A program made the position numbers and the translations under genes. A DNA stretch of 64,000 nt, taken from contig JAITUA010000013.1 of the NCBI GenBank assembly GCA_031286615.1, positions 372,001 through 436,000 on the forward strand. The letters are read 5' to 3'. This document shows positions 1-9,412 of this stretch, piece after piece. The DNA comes from Chryseobacterium sp. Lineage in GTDB: Bacteria > Bacteroidota > Bacteroidia > Flavobacteriales > Weeksellaceae. Under the pieces are notes generated by a model. That model did no database searches, was not told the origin of the DNA, and saw only the letters and a list, made by a program, of their open reading frames with translations. The stretch's first letter is position 1. Every line of letters starts with the position of its first letter.

Positions 1-351
1 CTGCTCATGCTGGCATTTTCCGATAATGAATCTGGAAAGAGCATCAGCATTTTTCAAAACCTTAAATGTTCCAAAGCCGTGTTTTCTTAATTCCCTCTTT
101 GTTTTTTCGCCAACACAATAGATCTTGTTGTAATTCCTGGCTGTAAAATCCTCATTAGGCTTAAACTTGTTTTTAAAAAATGAAATGACTCCATTAACAC
201 TTGAAAAAATCAATGAGTAATTCTTCAGATCAAAAGGACTGATCATAATGGGTTTCGTCTTAATTACCTCAACACAGTCAGCCAGCATATCCTCTCCTAA
301 TTCTTTGGATATTATGGTCTGGTCTATATTTTTGGTAAATAAGATTTTCAT
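1..351 (-). CDS. hemD: Uroporphyrinogen-III synthase HemD, 3' part cut by window edge
   Basis: The frame opens at the ATG on the minus strand at 351 (MKILFTKNID...) and stays open for 117 codons to the window edge, so the C-terminal half is missing. HemD cyclises hydroxymethylbilane to uroporphyrinogen III in the cytoplasm. The assignment rests on the N-terminal pattern (MKILFTK, then SLIFSSVNGVISF, then YCVGEKTKREL), which resembles the HemD fold, and on its place directly downstream of hemA and hemC on the same strand. The 52-bp gap to hemC suggests one transcript. HemD sequences diverge strongly, so context carries much of the weight. Confidence 0.85.
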   Translation of the reverse strand, partial: MKILFTKNIDQTIISKELGEDMLADCVEVIKTKPIMISPFDLKNYSLIFSSVNGVISFFKNKFKPNEDFTARNYNKIYCVGEKTKRELRKHGFGTFKVLKNADALSRFIIGKCQHEQ

Positions 352-403
352 GTCTGTACAATTAAGAAGATGAAAAGAGGAGCTAAAGAAACTGAATCTG
401 AAA

Positions 404-1312
404 TTAGATCTGGCTTTTGATTTCAGCCATTAATTCCTTTCCTCCGTTCTCAAGAACGACTTTTGCAAACTTTTCTCCAAAATTTTCTGTTGGAGTATAT
501 ACAAAGTTTTCATCCACAGCAATGCAGTTCTTTCCATCCAAAGAGCAAAGTGCAGCCTTGAAGCGGATCTGATCCCCGATGATTTCAGCAAAAGCTCCGA
601 TAGGGGCAGTACAGCCGCCTTCTAAAGTGCTTAAAAAGTTTCTTTCGATCTCTACACAGATCTGTGTCGGATTGTGGTTGATCTGACGTACAATCTCGTT
701 GATTTCAGGTTTGTCAGAATGTCCTGCAACGGAAATTACTCCTTGTGATGGAGCAGAAATCATTAATGGAAGCATCTCGTAATCAATTTCCATTTTCATT
801 CTTTTGATTCCGGCCAGAGATAAAATAGTCGCATCAAAGTTTCCGTCTTCCAGTTTTTGAAGTCTGGTTTGAATATTTCCACGGATATCCGAAAAATCAG
901 TATTCGGATAATTTCTCAGCCAGAAAGCTCTTCTTCTCAAACTGCTGGTCGCCAGTTTAAGCTCATGGAATTCTTTATTCCTTGCAGATTCTTTTCTGAT
1001 CAGAATATCCTGAGGATAATCTCTTTCCAGATAAGCGATCATCTCAATATTTTGAGGCAATTGAGTAGGAACATCTTTTAAAGAATGTACGGCAATATCA
1101 ATTTCGTCATTCAATAAGGCAATATCAAGGTCTCTTGTGAAAACCCCGGTGATTCCTAAAGAATATAAAGGCTGATTAAGATTCTTATCGCCAGAAGAAA
1201 CGATAGGAACAATCTCCGTTAAATAATTGTTGTTCTGAAGGTGCCTTGCAACCTCTCTAGCCTGCCAAAGTGCAAGTGCGGAATTTCTCGTTCCGATTCT
1301 AATGCTTTTCAT
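404..1312 (-). CDS. hemC: Porphobilinogen deaminase (hydroxymethylbilane synthase)
   Basis: HemC polymerises four porphobilinogen molecules into hydroxymethylbilane, the substrate of HemD. The N-terminus IRIGTRNSALALWQA and the segment VHSLKDVPT are family signatures. LEGGCTAPIGAFA contains the cysteine that carries the dipyrromethane cofactor. From the ATG at 1312 the protein has 302 residues, normal for the family. A further in-frame ATG at 1336 would add eight residues that do not look like HemC, so the inner start is preferred. The start overlaps the 3' end of hemA by 14 bp, which suggests translational coupling. Confidence 0.96.
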   Translation of the reverse strand: MKSIRIGTRNSALALWQAREVARHLQNNNYLTEIVPIVSSGDKNLNQPLYSLGITGVFTRDLDIALLNDEIDIAVHSLKDVPTQLPQNIEMIAYLERDYPQDILIRKESARNKEFHELKLATSSLRRRAFWLRNYPNTDFSDIRGNIQTRLQKLEDGNFDATILSLAGIKRMKMEIDYEMLPLMISAPSQGVISVAGHSDKPEINEIVRQINHNPTQICVEIERNFLSTLEGGCTAPIGAFAEIIGDQIRFKAALCSLDGKNCIAVDENFVYTPTENFGEKFAKVVLENGGKELMAEIKSQI

Positions 1313-2573
1313 TGAATTCGTTGTTTGGTTGTTCAACTAATATTTCGTGCATTAATTTACTAATTTCTTCGGCTTTCAAAGGATTATCAATGATGTATTT
1401 TGCAAAACGGTTGGTAATTTTCTGGATCATTTTATCAGAAAGTTCCATGTCCGTGATGTTTATGTATTTATTCTTTTTATAAAAATTATGCATTTCATTG
1501 CGTTCCATGTTCTTTAAAACGGCTTTGAAATGGTGGATATTTGGTGCCAGCTTTCTCTTTTTCTCCCATTCAATAAAGTCTTTCATCAGTTCCTTGATGA
1601 TTTTTTCAGCTTTCGGGATTTCTCTTTCACGCTGTTGAATCGTTTCCTGGATCTGTTTTGAAAGCTCATCCACATCAATCAATGTTACGTTTTTATTTTC
1701 GGTAACATTCTTTTCAACATTATGAGGAATAGAAAGATCAATAACCAGTGTTTCTTTGCCGTTCGGGAAATGAGACTGGTTGACAATAGGATGTTTGGCT
1801 CCTGTTGCCACAATAAGAATATCCGTGTTTTTTAATTCCTGGTCAAAATCAGAATAATCAACGTGAGGAATATTATATTTCTGGGAAATCTTTTCAGCTT
1901 TCTCCTGAGTTCTGTTTGCAATTTTAATTTTCGGCTGGTAGACATGCTTTACCAGATTTTCAACAGTATTCTGTCCAATTTCACCTACACCCAAAAGAAG
2001 AATGTTTTTTTCAGCAATTCTTTTCTGACTGTTTAAAATATAATGAACCGCAGCATAAGAAACAGAAGCTGCACCGTTGGAAATTCCGGTTTCATTTTTT
2101 ATTCTTTTCGAAATCTGAATAGCTGCATTGATGGCTCTTTCAAGATAAGGATTAGAATTCTGTCTTTCTTTTTTGAAACGGCTGTATGCTTTTTTGATCT
2201 GTCCGATAATTTCAAAATCTCCGATAATCTGACTTTCAAGACCGGCAGCAACTCTGAAAAGATGAATCAGAGCTTCTTCCTTGGTCAGAATATTGGCAAA
2301 CTGAAGGAAATCCGTAAGGTGTACTCCAATGGTTTTGCAGTATTCTTCAGCCACTAAAAGGTAATTGGGAGAAGTGGTGTAAATTTCGGTCCTGTTACAG
2401 GTGGAAACCACAAATGCATCCCCAAGATCTTCCTGGTGGACCCTGGAAACAAAGTTTTTGATGTTTTCATCAAAAAATGCAAACTTTCCTCTCGTTTCTA
2501 CGTCGGCTTTTTCGTAGCTTATAGAAAGCACGGCAAAATTTGACGTTCGATGAATGTTGGAATACTGTAACAT
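1299..2573 (-). CDS. hemA: Glutamyl-tRNA reductase
   Basis: HemA reduces glutamyl-tRNA(Glu) to glutamate-1-semialdehyde, the first committed step of C5-pathway haem synthesis. STCNRTEIY carries the catalytic cysteine. LLLGVGEIGQNTVENL is the NADPH-binding Rossmann motif, followed by a helical dimerisation domain at the C-terminus. With the ATG at 2573 the protein is 424 residues (MLQYSNIHR...). The longer start at 2585 would fall inside the apparent -7 element at 2583-2590, so it is unlikely to be transcribed. First gene of hemA-hemC-hemD. Confidence 0.96.
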   Translation of the reverse strand: MLQYSNIHRTSNFAVLSISYEKADVETRGKFAFFDENIKNFVSRVHQEDLGDAFVVSTCNRTEIYTTSPNYLLVAEEYCKTIGVHLTDFLQFANILTKEEALIHLFRVAAGLESQIIGDFEIIGQIKKAYSRFKKERQNSNPYLERAINAAIQISKRIKNETGISNGAASVSYAAVHYILNSQKRIAEKNILLLGVGEIGQNTVENLVKHVYQPKIKIANRTQEKAEKISQKYNIPHVDYSDFDQELKNTDILIVATGAKHPIVNQSHFPNGKETLVIDLSIPHNVEKNVTENKNVTLIDVDELSKQIQETIQQREREIPKAEKIIKELMKDFIEWEKKRKLAPNIHHFKAVLKNMERNEMHNFYKKNKYINITDMELSDKMIQKITNRFAKYIIDNPLKAEEISKLMHEILVEQPNNEFNEKH

Positions 2574-2582
2574 AAGCAGTCG

Positions 2583-2590
2583 CAAATTTA
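2583..2590 (-). promoter_or_regulatory. -7 promoter element of the hem operon
   Basis: On the minus strand this reads TAAATTTG, matching the Bacteroidota -7 consensus TAnnTTTG. It lies only about 10 bases before the hemA ATG at 2573, so the transcript would have almost no leader. No clear -33 TTG was found at the expected distance. Confidence 0.55.
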
Positions 2591-2979
2591 CGCTTTTTTT
2601 AATTAATCACTCTCAGATAGTGTATATGATAATTATCGTAAAAAACTATAAGGTGATAAAGGAGAAAGAAGTCGACATTAAAAAATGAAGCTGCTTCTAT
2701 GAGGAAAGTTTCTTTACATTTTACGAATGGTTATTTTATATATTAATTTTTTTAAGAAATAGGTTGTAATACAGGCTGTTTAAAAGTTTGTTTGCTTGTT
2801 GTTCCGGTCTTTTTAGCCTTCAGTGATTTTGCTTTTTCATCCTTTTAACAACCCATTAATTTTAGTTTAACTCAAAGTCTGTAAACATCTAAACTGAAAG
2901 TTAATAAAGAATTATAAATTTTAATAAAATTTTAACCAAATTAAGTTGGTGTTAAATTTCTTTAGTAGTGTTAAATTTA
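2591..2979. other. Intergenic region between divergent hem and mre operons
   Basis: About 390 bases of AT-rich sequence between two divergent operons. I see no open frame, tRNA or strong hairpin. Apart from the promoter elements at its two ends nothing could be assigned. Confidence 0.6.
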
Positions 2980-2987
2980 TATCTTTG
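2980..2987 (+). promoter_or_regulatory. -7 promoter element of the mreB operon
   Basis: TATCTTTG matches TAnnTTTG and lies 25 bases before the mreB ATG, a fitting leader length. No standard -33 TTG was found at the usual 17-23 bp spacing. Confidence 0.6.
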
Positions 2988-3011
2988 TAAACTTAAAATC
3001 AGAAGAAAAAT

Positions 3012-4037
3012 ATGAGTTTATTTGATATGTTTACGCAAGAAATTGCGATAGACCTTGGAACTGCTAATACCCTAATCATCCATAATAATAAAATTGTTAT
3101 AGATCAACCTTCAATTGTTGCAATTGAACGTTCATCGGGTAAGCCGATTGCCGTCGGAGAGCAGGCCAAGCATATGCAGGGTAAAACTCACGAGGATATC
3201 AAGACAATCCGTCCTTTGAAGGATGGGGTTATCGCTGATTTCCATGCTTCTGAACACATGATTAAGGAATTTATCAAGAAAATTCCTGGAATCAAAGGTA
3301 AATTCATACAACCGGCATTACGAATTGTAATCTGTATCCCTTCTGGTATCACTGAAGTTGAAAAAAGAGCGGTAAGAGACTCTGCTCAGAAAGTAAACGC
3401 AAAAGAAGTAAGACTGATCTACGAACCAATGGCAGCGGCAATTGGGGTGGGAATAGACGTACAGAAACCTGAAGGTAACATGATCATCGATATAGGTGGA
3501 GGTACTACGGAAATTGCTGTAGTAGCTTTAGGAGGTATCGTATGTGACAAATCTGTGAAGATTGCCGGAGACGTATTTACCAATGATATTGCTTATTACT
3601 TAAGAACTCACCATAACCTTTATATCGGAGAAAGAACCGCTGAAAGAATCAAAATTGAAGTAGGTTCTGCAGTTGAAGATCTTGATGTTGATATCGAGGA
3701 TATCCCGGTACAGGGTAGAGACCTTATTACAGGAAAGCCTAAAGAAATTATGGTTGGATATAAAGAGATTGCACGTGCATTAGACAAATCCATCATCAGA
3801 ATCGAAGATGCTGTAATGGAAACACTTTCTCTTACACCACCGGAACTTGCGGCTGATATTTACAAAACTGGTATTTATCTTGCCGGAGGAGGAGCGTTAT
3901 TAAGAGGTCTTGCGGACAGAATCCACAAGAAGACAGGTCTTCCTGTATTCGTTGCTGAAGATCCGTTGAGAGCTGTAGTTCGCGGAACAGGGATTGCCCT
4001 TAAGAATATGGATAAGTTCAATTTCTTAATTAAATAA
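3012..4037 (+). CDS. mreB: Rod shape-determining actin homologue MreB
   Basis: MreB forms membrane-bound filaments that direct lateral cell-wall synthesis. The protein has 341 residues, normal for MreB. Actin-fold ATP-binding motifs are visible: DLGTANTLI near residue 15 (phosphate 1), IDIGGGTTEIAVVALGG near 160 (phosphate 2) and YLAGGGALLRGL near 290 (adenosine site). It is the first gene of mreB-mreC-mreD-PBP2-rodA, the standard elongasome order, with short or negative spacing between all five genes. Confidence 0.98.
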   Translation: MSLFDMFTQEIAIDLGTANTLIIHNNKIVIDQPSIVAIERSSGKPIAVGEQAKHMQGKTHEDIKTIRPLKDGVIADFHASEHMIKEFIKKIPGIKGKFIQPALRIVICIPSGITEVEKRAVRDSAQKVNAKEVRLIYEPMAAAIGVGIDVQKPEGNMIIDIGGGTTEIAVVALGGIVCDKSVKIAGDVFTNDIAYYLRTHHNLYIGERTAERIKIEVGSAVEDLDVDIEDIPVQGRDLITGKPKEIMVGYKEIARALDKSIIRIEDAVMETLSLTPPELAADIYKTGIYLAGGGALLRGLADRIHKKTGLPVFVAEDPLRAVVRGTGIALKNMDKFNFLIK

Positions 4038-4065
4038 TTTTAACTTTTTACGACTTTATATCTGA

Positions 4066-4920
4066 ATGGGATTTTTGCTGAGATTATTTTCAAAGAATAC
4101 TCTTTTCGTCTTCTTTATATTTCTGCAAATTATTGCTCTGGTTTTGATATTCTCCAGAAATGCCATGCAGAAATCCTGGATAGCGGGGCAGACTGCTGCG
4201 TTCAATTCATGGGTTTCCGGATATATTGATGAAGGAGTTTCCTATCTGAAACTAAAACAGATCAACGAAGATCTTGTGGTTCAGAATAAAGCCCTTATGA
4301 CTGAACTCTATGGTAAAGACGGATCGAAGAATCCTGTTTTCAAAAGAGTTCACGATACCATTGGCGGTGGACAGATCTATACTTTTGTTGATGGTGAAAT
4401 TGTTTTCAACAGTATCAACAGAAGAAACAACTATTTTACAATCAACCGTGGCCGTAGAGACGGAGTTTTTCCTCAGATGGGTGTAATGGCACCAAGAGGT
4501 ATTGCGGGAATTGTAATTAATTCTACAGACAGTTATGCATTAGTTCAGTCGGTCTTAAGTGTTAACAAGATCAGAATTAATGCAGCACTCAAAAACTCAG
4601 GATATTTCGGGACTTTAACGTGGAATGGTGATAATTCCAGAGTAATGCACCTTGCAGATATTCCAAAATATGTTGCATTAAAAGTAGGGGATACGGTTGT
4701 TACAGACGGTAAATCTGCAATTTTCCCTAAAGGAGTGACCATTGGTACTATTGCAGGATATTCCGTAGATAATAAAACCGGCTTTTGGGATATTTCCGTT
4801 GAGCTGAGTGAAAAAATGGGAGCGTTGAACAAAGTATATGTAGTGAAGAATCTTAAGAAAGCAGAAGTGCAGAAGATTCAGGACACTATGCAGGCTGTAA
4901 TAAAAAAAGAAAATGATTAG
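4066..4920 (+). CDS. mreC: Rod shape-determining protein MreC
   Basis: MreC is a bitopic inner-membrane protein whose periplasmic part links MreB filaments to PBP2 and RodA. Its 284 residues show one N-terminal membrane segment (about 8-29), a helical stretch likely to form a coiled coil (about 55-85), and a beta-rich MreC core with a typical DGVFPQMGVMAPRGIAGIV segment. It lies 28 bp after mreB, and its last codons overlap mreD by 8 bp, consistent with one transcript. Confidence 0.95.
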   Translation: MGFLLRLFSKNTLFVFFIFLQIIALVLIFSRNAMQKSWIAGQTAAFNSWVSGYIDEGVSYLKLKQINEDLVVQNKALMTELYGKDGSKNPVFKRVHDTIGGGQIYTFVDGEIVFNSINRRNNYFTINRGRRDGVFPQMGVMAPRGIAGIVINSTDSYALVQSVLSVNKIRINAALKNSGYFGTLTWNGDNSRVMHLADIPKYVALKVGDTVVTDGKSAIFPKGVTIGTIAGYSVDNKTGFWDISVELSEKMGALNKVYVVKNLKKAEVQKIQDTMQAVIKKEND

Positions 4921-5419
4921 CAGGACTTTATTTACTGATATATTGATCATGATTTTTCTTGTGGCATTACAGATATTTGTATTGAACAGGATTACGCTTT
5001 TCGGGAAATATACTCCGGTATTATATCCCGTATTTGTTATGTTCTATCCTTTTTTCAGGAATAAATTTCAGTTCCTGGCATTAAGCTTTTTAATAGGACT
5101 GTCTATTGATGGTTTTCTTTATTCATGGGGAATCAATGCATTTGCAACGACGCTGATTGCTTATTTCAGAACGTTGATTTTCAGGACTTCTACGGATACA
5201 TCCACTGACTTTTTCTCTTTTCAGTCCCTTCAATGGGCGCAGTTTTTACTGTTTTTATTCTCAAGTATTTTCCTGCACCAGCTTTTAGTGCAGTATATAG
5301 AATTCTTTAAGTTTAGCAGATTTTTCGAAATATTGTTTAATGTGTTGGTGACTAGTGTAATTTCATTTATATTTATAGTCATTTACGCATTAATATTTAA
5401 AATCAAACAAAAAGTTTGA
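4913..5419 (+). CDS. mreD: Rod shape-determining membrane protein MreD
   Basis: A 168-residue, very hydrophobic protein with about five predicted membrane helices, as expected for MreD. Sequence conservation in this family is low, so the call rests on size, topology and position between mreC (8-bp overlap) and the PBP2 gene (overlap at the stop codon). It acts in the inner membrane as part of the lateral wall-synthesis complex. Confidence 0.9.
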   Translation: MISRTLFTDILIMIFLVALQIFVLNRITLFGKYTPVLYPVFVMFYPFFRNKFQFLALSFLIGLSIDGFLYSWGINAFATTLIAYFRTLIFRTSTDTSTDFFSFQSLQWAQFLLFLFSSIFLHQLLVQYIEFFKFSRFFEILFNVLVTSVISFIFIVIYALIFKIKQKV

Positions 5420-7461
5420 ACACACGTTATTTTAAAATTTTTTCCATCCTCGTTGTCATCGCCCTTATTTTTGTGGCGAGGCTTGCCTATTTACAATTGT
5501 TTACAGACCGTTACGCATTAAATGCAGCGAATACCTCCATTAAAACCGAATATGTTATTCCACAACGTGGGGTCATTTTTGACAGGAATGGTAAAATCAT
5601 GGTAGGAAACCAGCCTGCTTATGAAGTCTCTTTTACACAAGCTTTAATGCGGCCGGATTTTGATACGCTCGGATTCTGTAGTCTTATGAAGATTTCCAAA
5701 ACGGATTTTATCAAAAGAATTGATATTATTAAAAAGGAAAAATACTATTCCAAACTGACTCCGATGACCTTTTTGAAGGATCTGAGCAGAGAAGATATTG
5801 CAAGAGTTCAGGAAATTATTTTTAAATATCCGGCTTTTAATATTGTACAAAGACCTCAGCGTCAATATGAAGTCTCTACTTCGGGTAACCTTTTGGGATA
5901 TACCAGTGAAGTAAATGAACGTGAAATAAAAAAGGATTCCACTTACTATTTACCGGGAGATTTTATCGGAAAAACCGGAGTTGAAAAGTCCTATGAAAAA
6001 GAACTTCGTGGAGTAAAAGGGGTAAAATATATCCAAAAAGATATCAGGCTCCGAAATATTGGCCCTTACAAAAACGGATCTCTGGATAAAGATGTTATTA
6101 CAGGTAAAGATATTACATTAACCATTGATTATGATCTTCAGAGAACCGCTGAAGAAATGCTGGTAAACAAACACGGTGCAATTGTAGCTTTAGACCCTAA
6201 TAACGGGGAAGTACTGGTTGCAGCTACCGGACCGGATATTGACCCAAATCTTTTTACCGGACCTTACAAATCAAAGAACTTATATGCTCTGTCAAAAGAT
6301 ACGCTTTACGAAAATAAGCCCACTTTTGACCGTTCCTTACAGGCGGGATATCCTCCGGGATCAACATTCAAATTGTTGACGGCACTGGCGGCTATGCAGA
6401 TGGGAGTAATGGATGAAAAGACTATTTTTCCTTGTGGAGGCGGATTTTTCTATAAAGGAAAAAGAATTAAAGGACATGGTGGAGCAGATCCGCTTATTCC
6501 TTCCATTCAGGTTTCCAGTAACTGTTTTTTTACTTATGCATTTATTGCTATCATCAAAAAATACCCAGGGAATCCTTCAAAAGGAGTTGATGAATGGAAA
6601 AAGATCATGAGCAGCTTTGGAGTTGGAGAGTTTTTAAATAATGATTTTGCTGTAGGAGCAAAAGGAAGAATACCTTCCGGAGATTTTTATGAGAAAAGGT
6701 TTAAAGCCATCATGAAAGCAAGCGGTTCCAAAAGAACTGATTTTAAAAACTGGGACGAAATGTCAACCGGTGCTATTTATAATGGAATGGGGCAGGGAGA
6801 TGTTCTGGTCACTCCTATTCAGCTGGCCAATTATGTAGGTGCTATTGCTAATAAAGGATGGTATTATACCCCTCATATTGTTAAGGCAATTGACGGAAAA
6901 CCTAATCCTGATCCAAGATTTAAGGTTAAACATAAAACATTAGTTGATCCAAAGCATTTTGAACCTGTTTTAAAAGGTATGGAAGCCGTGGTTTTGAGAG
7001 GAACGGCAAGAGGATTGAAATCCAATGACTTTACACAATTAGCTAAAACAGGTACTGCACAGGTTCCGCAAGGAAAGGATAATTCTATCTTTGTATTGAT
7101 TGCCCCTGCTGATAAACCTAAAATTGTGGTGGTTGCCGTAATGGAGCATGCAGGATTTGGGGCTACATGGGCTGGTCCTGCCTGTACAGTAATTGCTGAA
7201 AAATATATCACAGGTGATCTGAAGCGTGAAAATCTTTATAAAAAAATGATCACCTCGAGTTTCATGCCGGAATATAAAAGGCAGTGGATAATAGACCTTA
7301 AACGTAAAGGGTTATACGTTGATCCTAAACCGGATTCAATTAAACAAAAAAGAATAAAGGACAGCCTGGATCTTGTTAAGCAACAAAAAGCCAAGCTGCA
7401 AAAGAAAATAGAAGAGGAAACTAAAAAGAATAACACTGCTAAAAAAACTGTTAAGCAATGA
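5416..7461 (+). CDS. mrdA: Penicillin-binding protein 2, elongasome transpeptidase
   Basis: PBP2 cross-links peptidoglycan during elongation with its partner glycosyltransferase RodA. The 681-residue protein has an N-terminal membrane anchor (about 7-28), a dimerisation/pedestal region (PQRGVIFDRNG...), and a transpeptidase domain with the nucleophile motif S316-T-F-K319, SSN (in IQVSSNCFF) and K544-T-G-T. The C-terminus is a lysine-rich, probably disordered tail of about 60 residues. The start is a TTG at 5416-5418 whose last two bases begin the mreD stop TGA, so the two genes overlap by four bases; no in-frame ATG is suitably placed. Confidence 0.96.
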   Translation: MNTRYFKIFSILVVIALIFVARLAYLQLFTDRYALNAANTSIKTEYVIPQRGVIFDRNGKIMVGNQPAYEVSFTQALMRPDFDTLGFCSLMKISKTDFIKRIDIIKKEKYYSKLTPMTFLKDLSREDIARVQEIIFKYPAFNIVQRPQRQYEVSTSGNLLGYTSEVNEREIKKDSTYYLPGDFIGKTGVEKSYEKELRGVKGVKYIQKDIRLRNIGPYKNGSLDKDVITGKDITLTIDYDLQRTAEEMLVNKHGAIVALDPNNGEVLVAATGPDIDPNLFTGPYKSKNLYALSKDTLYENKPTFDRSLQAGYPPGSTFKLLTALAAMQMGVMDEKTIFPCGGGFFYKGKRIKGHGGADPLIPSIQVSSNCFFTYAFIAIIKKYPGNPSKGVDEWKKIMSSFGVGEFLNNDFAVGAKGRIPSGDFYEKRFKAIMKASGSKRTDFKNWDEMSTGAIYNGMGQGDVLVTPIQLANYVGAIANKGWYYTPHIVKAIDGKPNPDPRFKVKHKTLVDPKHFEPVLKGMEAVVLRGTARGLKSNDFTQLAKTGTAQVPQGKDNSIFVLIAPADKPKIVVVAVMEHAGFGATWAGPACTVIAEKYITGDLKRENLYKKMITSSFMPEYKRQWIIDLKRKGLYVDPKPDSIKQKRIKDSLDLVKQQKAKLQKKIEEETKKNNTAKKTVKQ

Positions 7462-8687
7462 AATGGACGGAAGGAATAGATAAATTAGGCCTTGGGCTGT
7501 ATTTCCTGCTTTGTGTTTTTGCCATTGCAAATATTTACAGTGTTGACCAGAAACTTGGGGAAAAGCAATTGATCTTTTTCTGTATTTCGCTATTCGTGGG
7601 ACTTATTATATTTTTCAGCAGAAGTAAGTTCTTTGAAAACATGGCCGGGATTATTTACATTGGCGGAGTCTTGCTGCTTATCGGGCTTTTTCCTTTTGGA
7701 AAAGAAATTTTAGGACAAAAGAACTGGTATAAATTTGGAAGTTTTACCATGCAGCCTGTAGAATTTGCGAAGATAGGAACGGCGCTGATGCTTGCCAACT
7801 ATGTTTCCGGACCTGATTTTAATCTTAAAAACAGGAAGTCGTTACTGACTACTTTAGCTATTATCGGTGTTCCTGCTGTTGTGGTTCTTGCCATTCCGGA
7901 TGTGGGTTCTATGCTTGTATTTATTGCATTTTTCATTGCTTTATACAGAGAAGGTCTCAGTGGTCTTTTGTTTGGAATAGGATTTCTTTTTGCCGGGGTT
8001 TTCCTGATTTCATTAGCTGTTCCTCCGGTTTATGTTGCAGTAGCTGTTCTGGTAATTTCCGGTATTCTGATTGCGATGAACTATCATAGAATGTCCTGGG
8101 ATGTGATTTCTATTTCGGGAATCTCAGGGTCTATTCTTCTATTGTGCGGACTGGCTTTCGCATCTCCAACTATTTTAGAAAAACTTCCTAAACACCAGAG
8201 AGAAAGAATTGATGTTCTTTATAAAGGTGAAAAAGCATTTAGAGATACTTCGGGATACAATTTATTATATTCCAAAACAGCTATCGGATCCGGTGGACTT
8301 TGGGGGAAAGGATACCGTGAAGGATCAGTTACCCAGGGGAAGTTTGTACCAGAACAGGAGACAGATTATATATTTTGTACAGTAGGAGAAGAGTGGGGCT
8401 TTCTAGGAAGTGCAATTCTTATCTTATGCTACATGGTTTATATCGGAAGGATATACTATCTCGCAGAAAGGCAGAAATCCACTTTTAACCGGGTCTTCGG
8501 ATATTGTTTTGCCTCGATTCTTTTGATGCACTTTTCGATCAATTTAGGGATGGTTATGGGGCTTTTCCCTACGGTTGGGATTCCTCTTCCGTATTTCAGC
8601 TATGGAGGAAGTTCTCTGTTGGCATTCTCTATGATGACTTTTATTTTCTTTAAACTTAACTATTCGGATAAAAACAGCTTGGTGTAA
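7458..8687 (+). CDS. rodA: Rod shape-determining protein RodA, SEDS glycosyltransferase
   Basis: RodA polymerises lipid II into glycan strands in the inner membrane, working with PBP2. The 409 residues contain about ten hydrophobic helices. The SEDS signatures FVPEQETDYIFCTVGEEWGFLG and GIPLPYFSYGGSSLL are clear. The ATG overlaps the PBP2 stop (ATGA), which fits coupled translation of the transpeptidase and glycosyltransferase pair. It ends the five-gene elongasome operon; a weak AT-rich gap follows before the next gene. Confidence 0.96.
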   Translation: MKWTEGIDKLGLGLYFLLCVFAIANIYSVDQKLGEKQLIFFCISLFVGLIIFFSRSKFFENMAGIIYIGGVLLLIGLFPFGKEILGQKNWYKFGSFTMQPVEFAKIGTALMLANYVSGPDFNLKNRKSLLTTLAIIGVPAVVVLAIPDVGSMLVFIAFFIALYREGLSGLLFGIGFLFAGVFLISLAVPPVYVAVAVLVISGILIAMNYHRMSWDVISISGISGSILLLCGLAFASPTILEKLPKHQRERIDVLYKGEKAFRDTSGYNLLYSKTAIGSGGLWGKGYREGSVTQGKFVPEQETDYIFCTVGEEWGFLGSAILILCYMVYIGRIYYLAERQKSTFNRVFGYCFASILLMHFSINLGMVMGLFPTVGIPLPYFSYGGSSLLAFSMMTFIFFKLNYSDKNSLV

Positions 8688-8793
8688 AGATCTTTTTACT
8701 TCAAAAAAATCAACGTCTAAATTTGAAAATTTTATTCTTAATTTAAAATCTGCCCATGGGTGGAGTATATTGCCATTGATAAACCATAAAAAT

Positions 8794-9369
8794 ATGAAAG
8801 AAGCTTATTTGCTGGATCAGGATTTTGAAAACACAGACTTTTCTCAATTGGAAAAAGGAGAGTATGAAAACTGTACTTTCCGGAACTGTAATTTTGAATA
8901 TGCGGACCTTTCCGGATTCAGCTTTACAGACTGTGAATTTATAGAATGTAACCTCAGCATGGCAAAGCTTGTGAGAACGGCTTTTCATAGTGTGGTTTTC
9001 AAAGAATGTAAAATGTTTGGCCTTCAGTTTAATGATTGTAATGCCTTTGGTTTATCTTTTACATTTGATGGATGTGCTTTAAATAATTCAGTTTTCTATC
9101 AGACCTCCATTAAGAAAACGGTTTTCAAAAATTCCAGATTAATTGAAGTTGACTTTACTGAATGTGATGCCTCAAATGCTGTCTTTAATCACTGTGATAT
9201 GTCTGGCGCTGTTTTCGATACTACAATCCTTGAAAAAGCTGATTTCAGAACTTCTGTCAATTATTCAATAGATCCGGCTTTAAACAAGCTTAAAAAGGCT
9301 AAATTTTCGCTTTCCGAAATATATGGGCTGTTGCACAAACTGGATATTGAAATCGATAAGAACAGTTAA
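8794..9369 (+). CDS. Pentapeptide-repeat protein, Qnr/MfpA-like size
   Basis: A 191-residue protein with pentapeptide repeats of the A(D/N)LXX type throughout (FENTDFSQLEKGEYENCTF, FEYADLSGFSF, CNLSMAKLVRTAFH, SGAVFDTTILEKADF). Such repeats fold into a right-handed four-sided beta-helix. The last 25 residues look helical (LSEIYGLLHKLDIEI), as in the dimerisation helix of Qnr-type DNA-gyrase-protecting proteins. A TTG 24 bases upstream is also in frame, but the ATG at 8794 (MKEAYLLDQ) fits better. Whether it protects gyrase cannot be told from sequence. Confidence 0.85.
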   Translation: MKEAYLLDQDFENTDFSQLEKGEYENCTFRNCNFEYADLSGFSFTDCEFIECNLSMAKLVRTAFHSVVFKECKMFGLQFNDCNAFGLSFTFDGCALNNSVFYQTSIKKTVFKNSRLIEVDFTECDASNAVFNHCDMSGAVFDTTILEKADFRTSVNYSIDPALNKLKKAKFSLSEIYGLLHKLDIEIDKNS

Positions 9370-9412
9370 TATCTTCAGCGGTGTATTGATTGCTTATAAA
9401 TATCAATATTGA

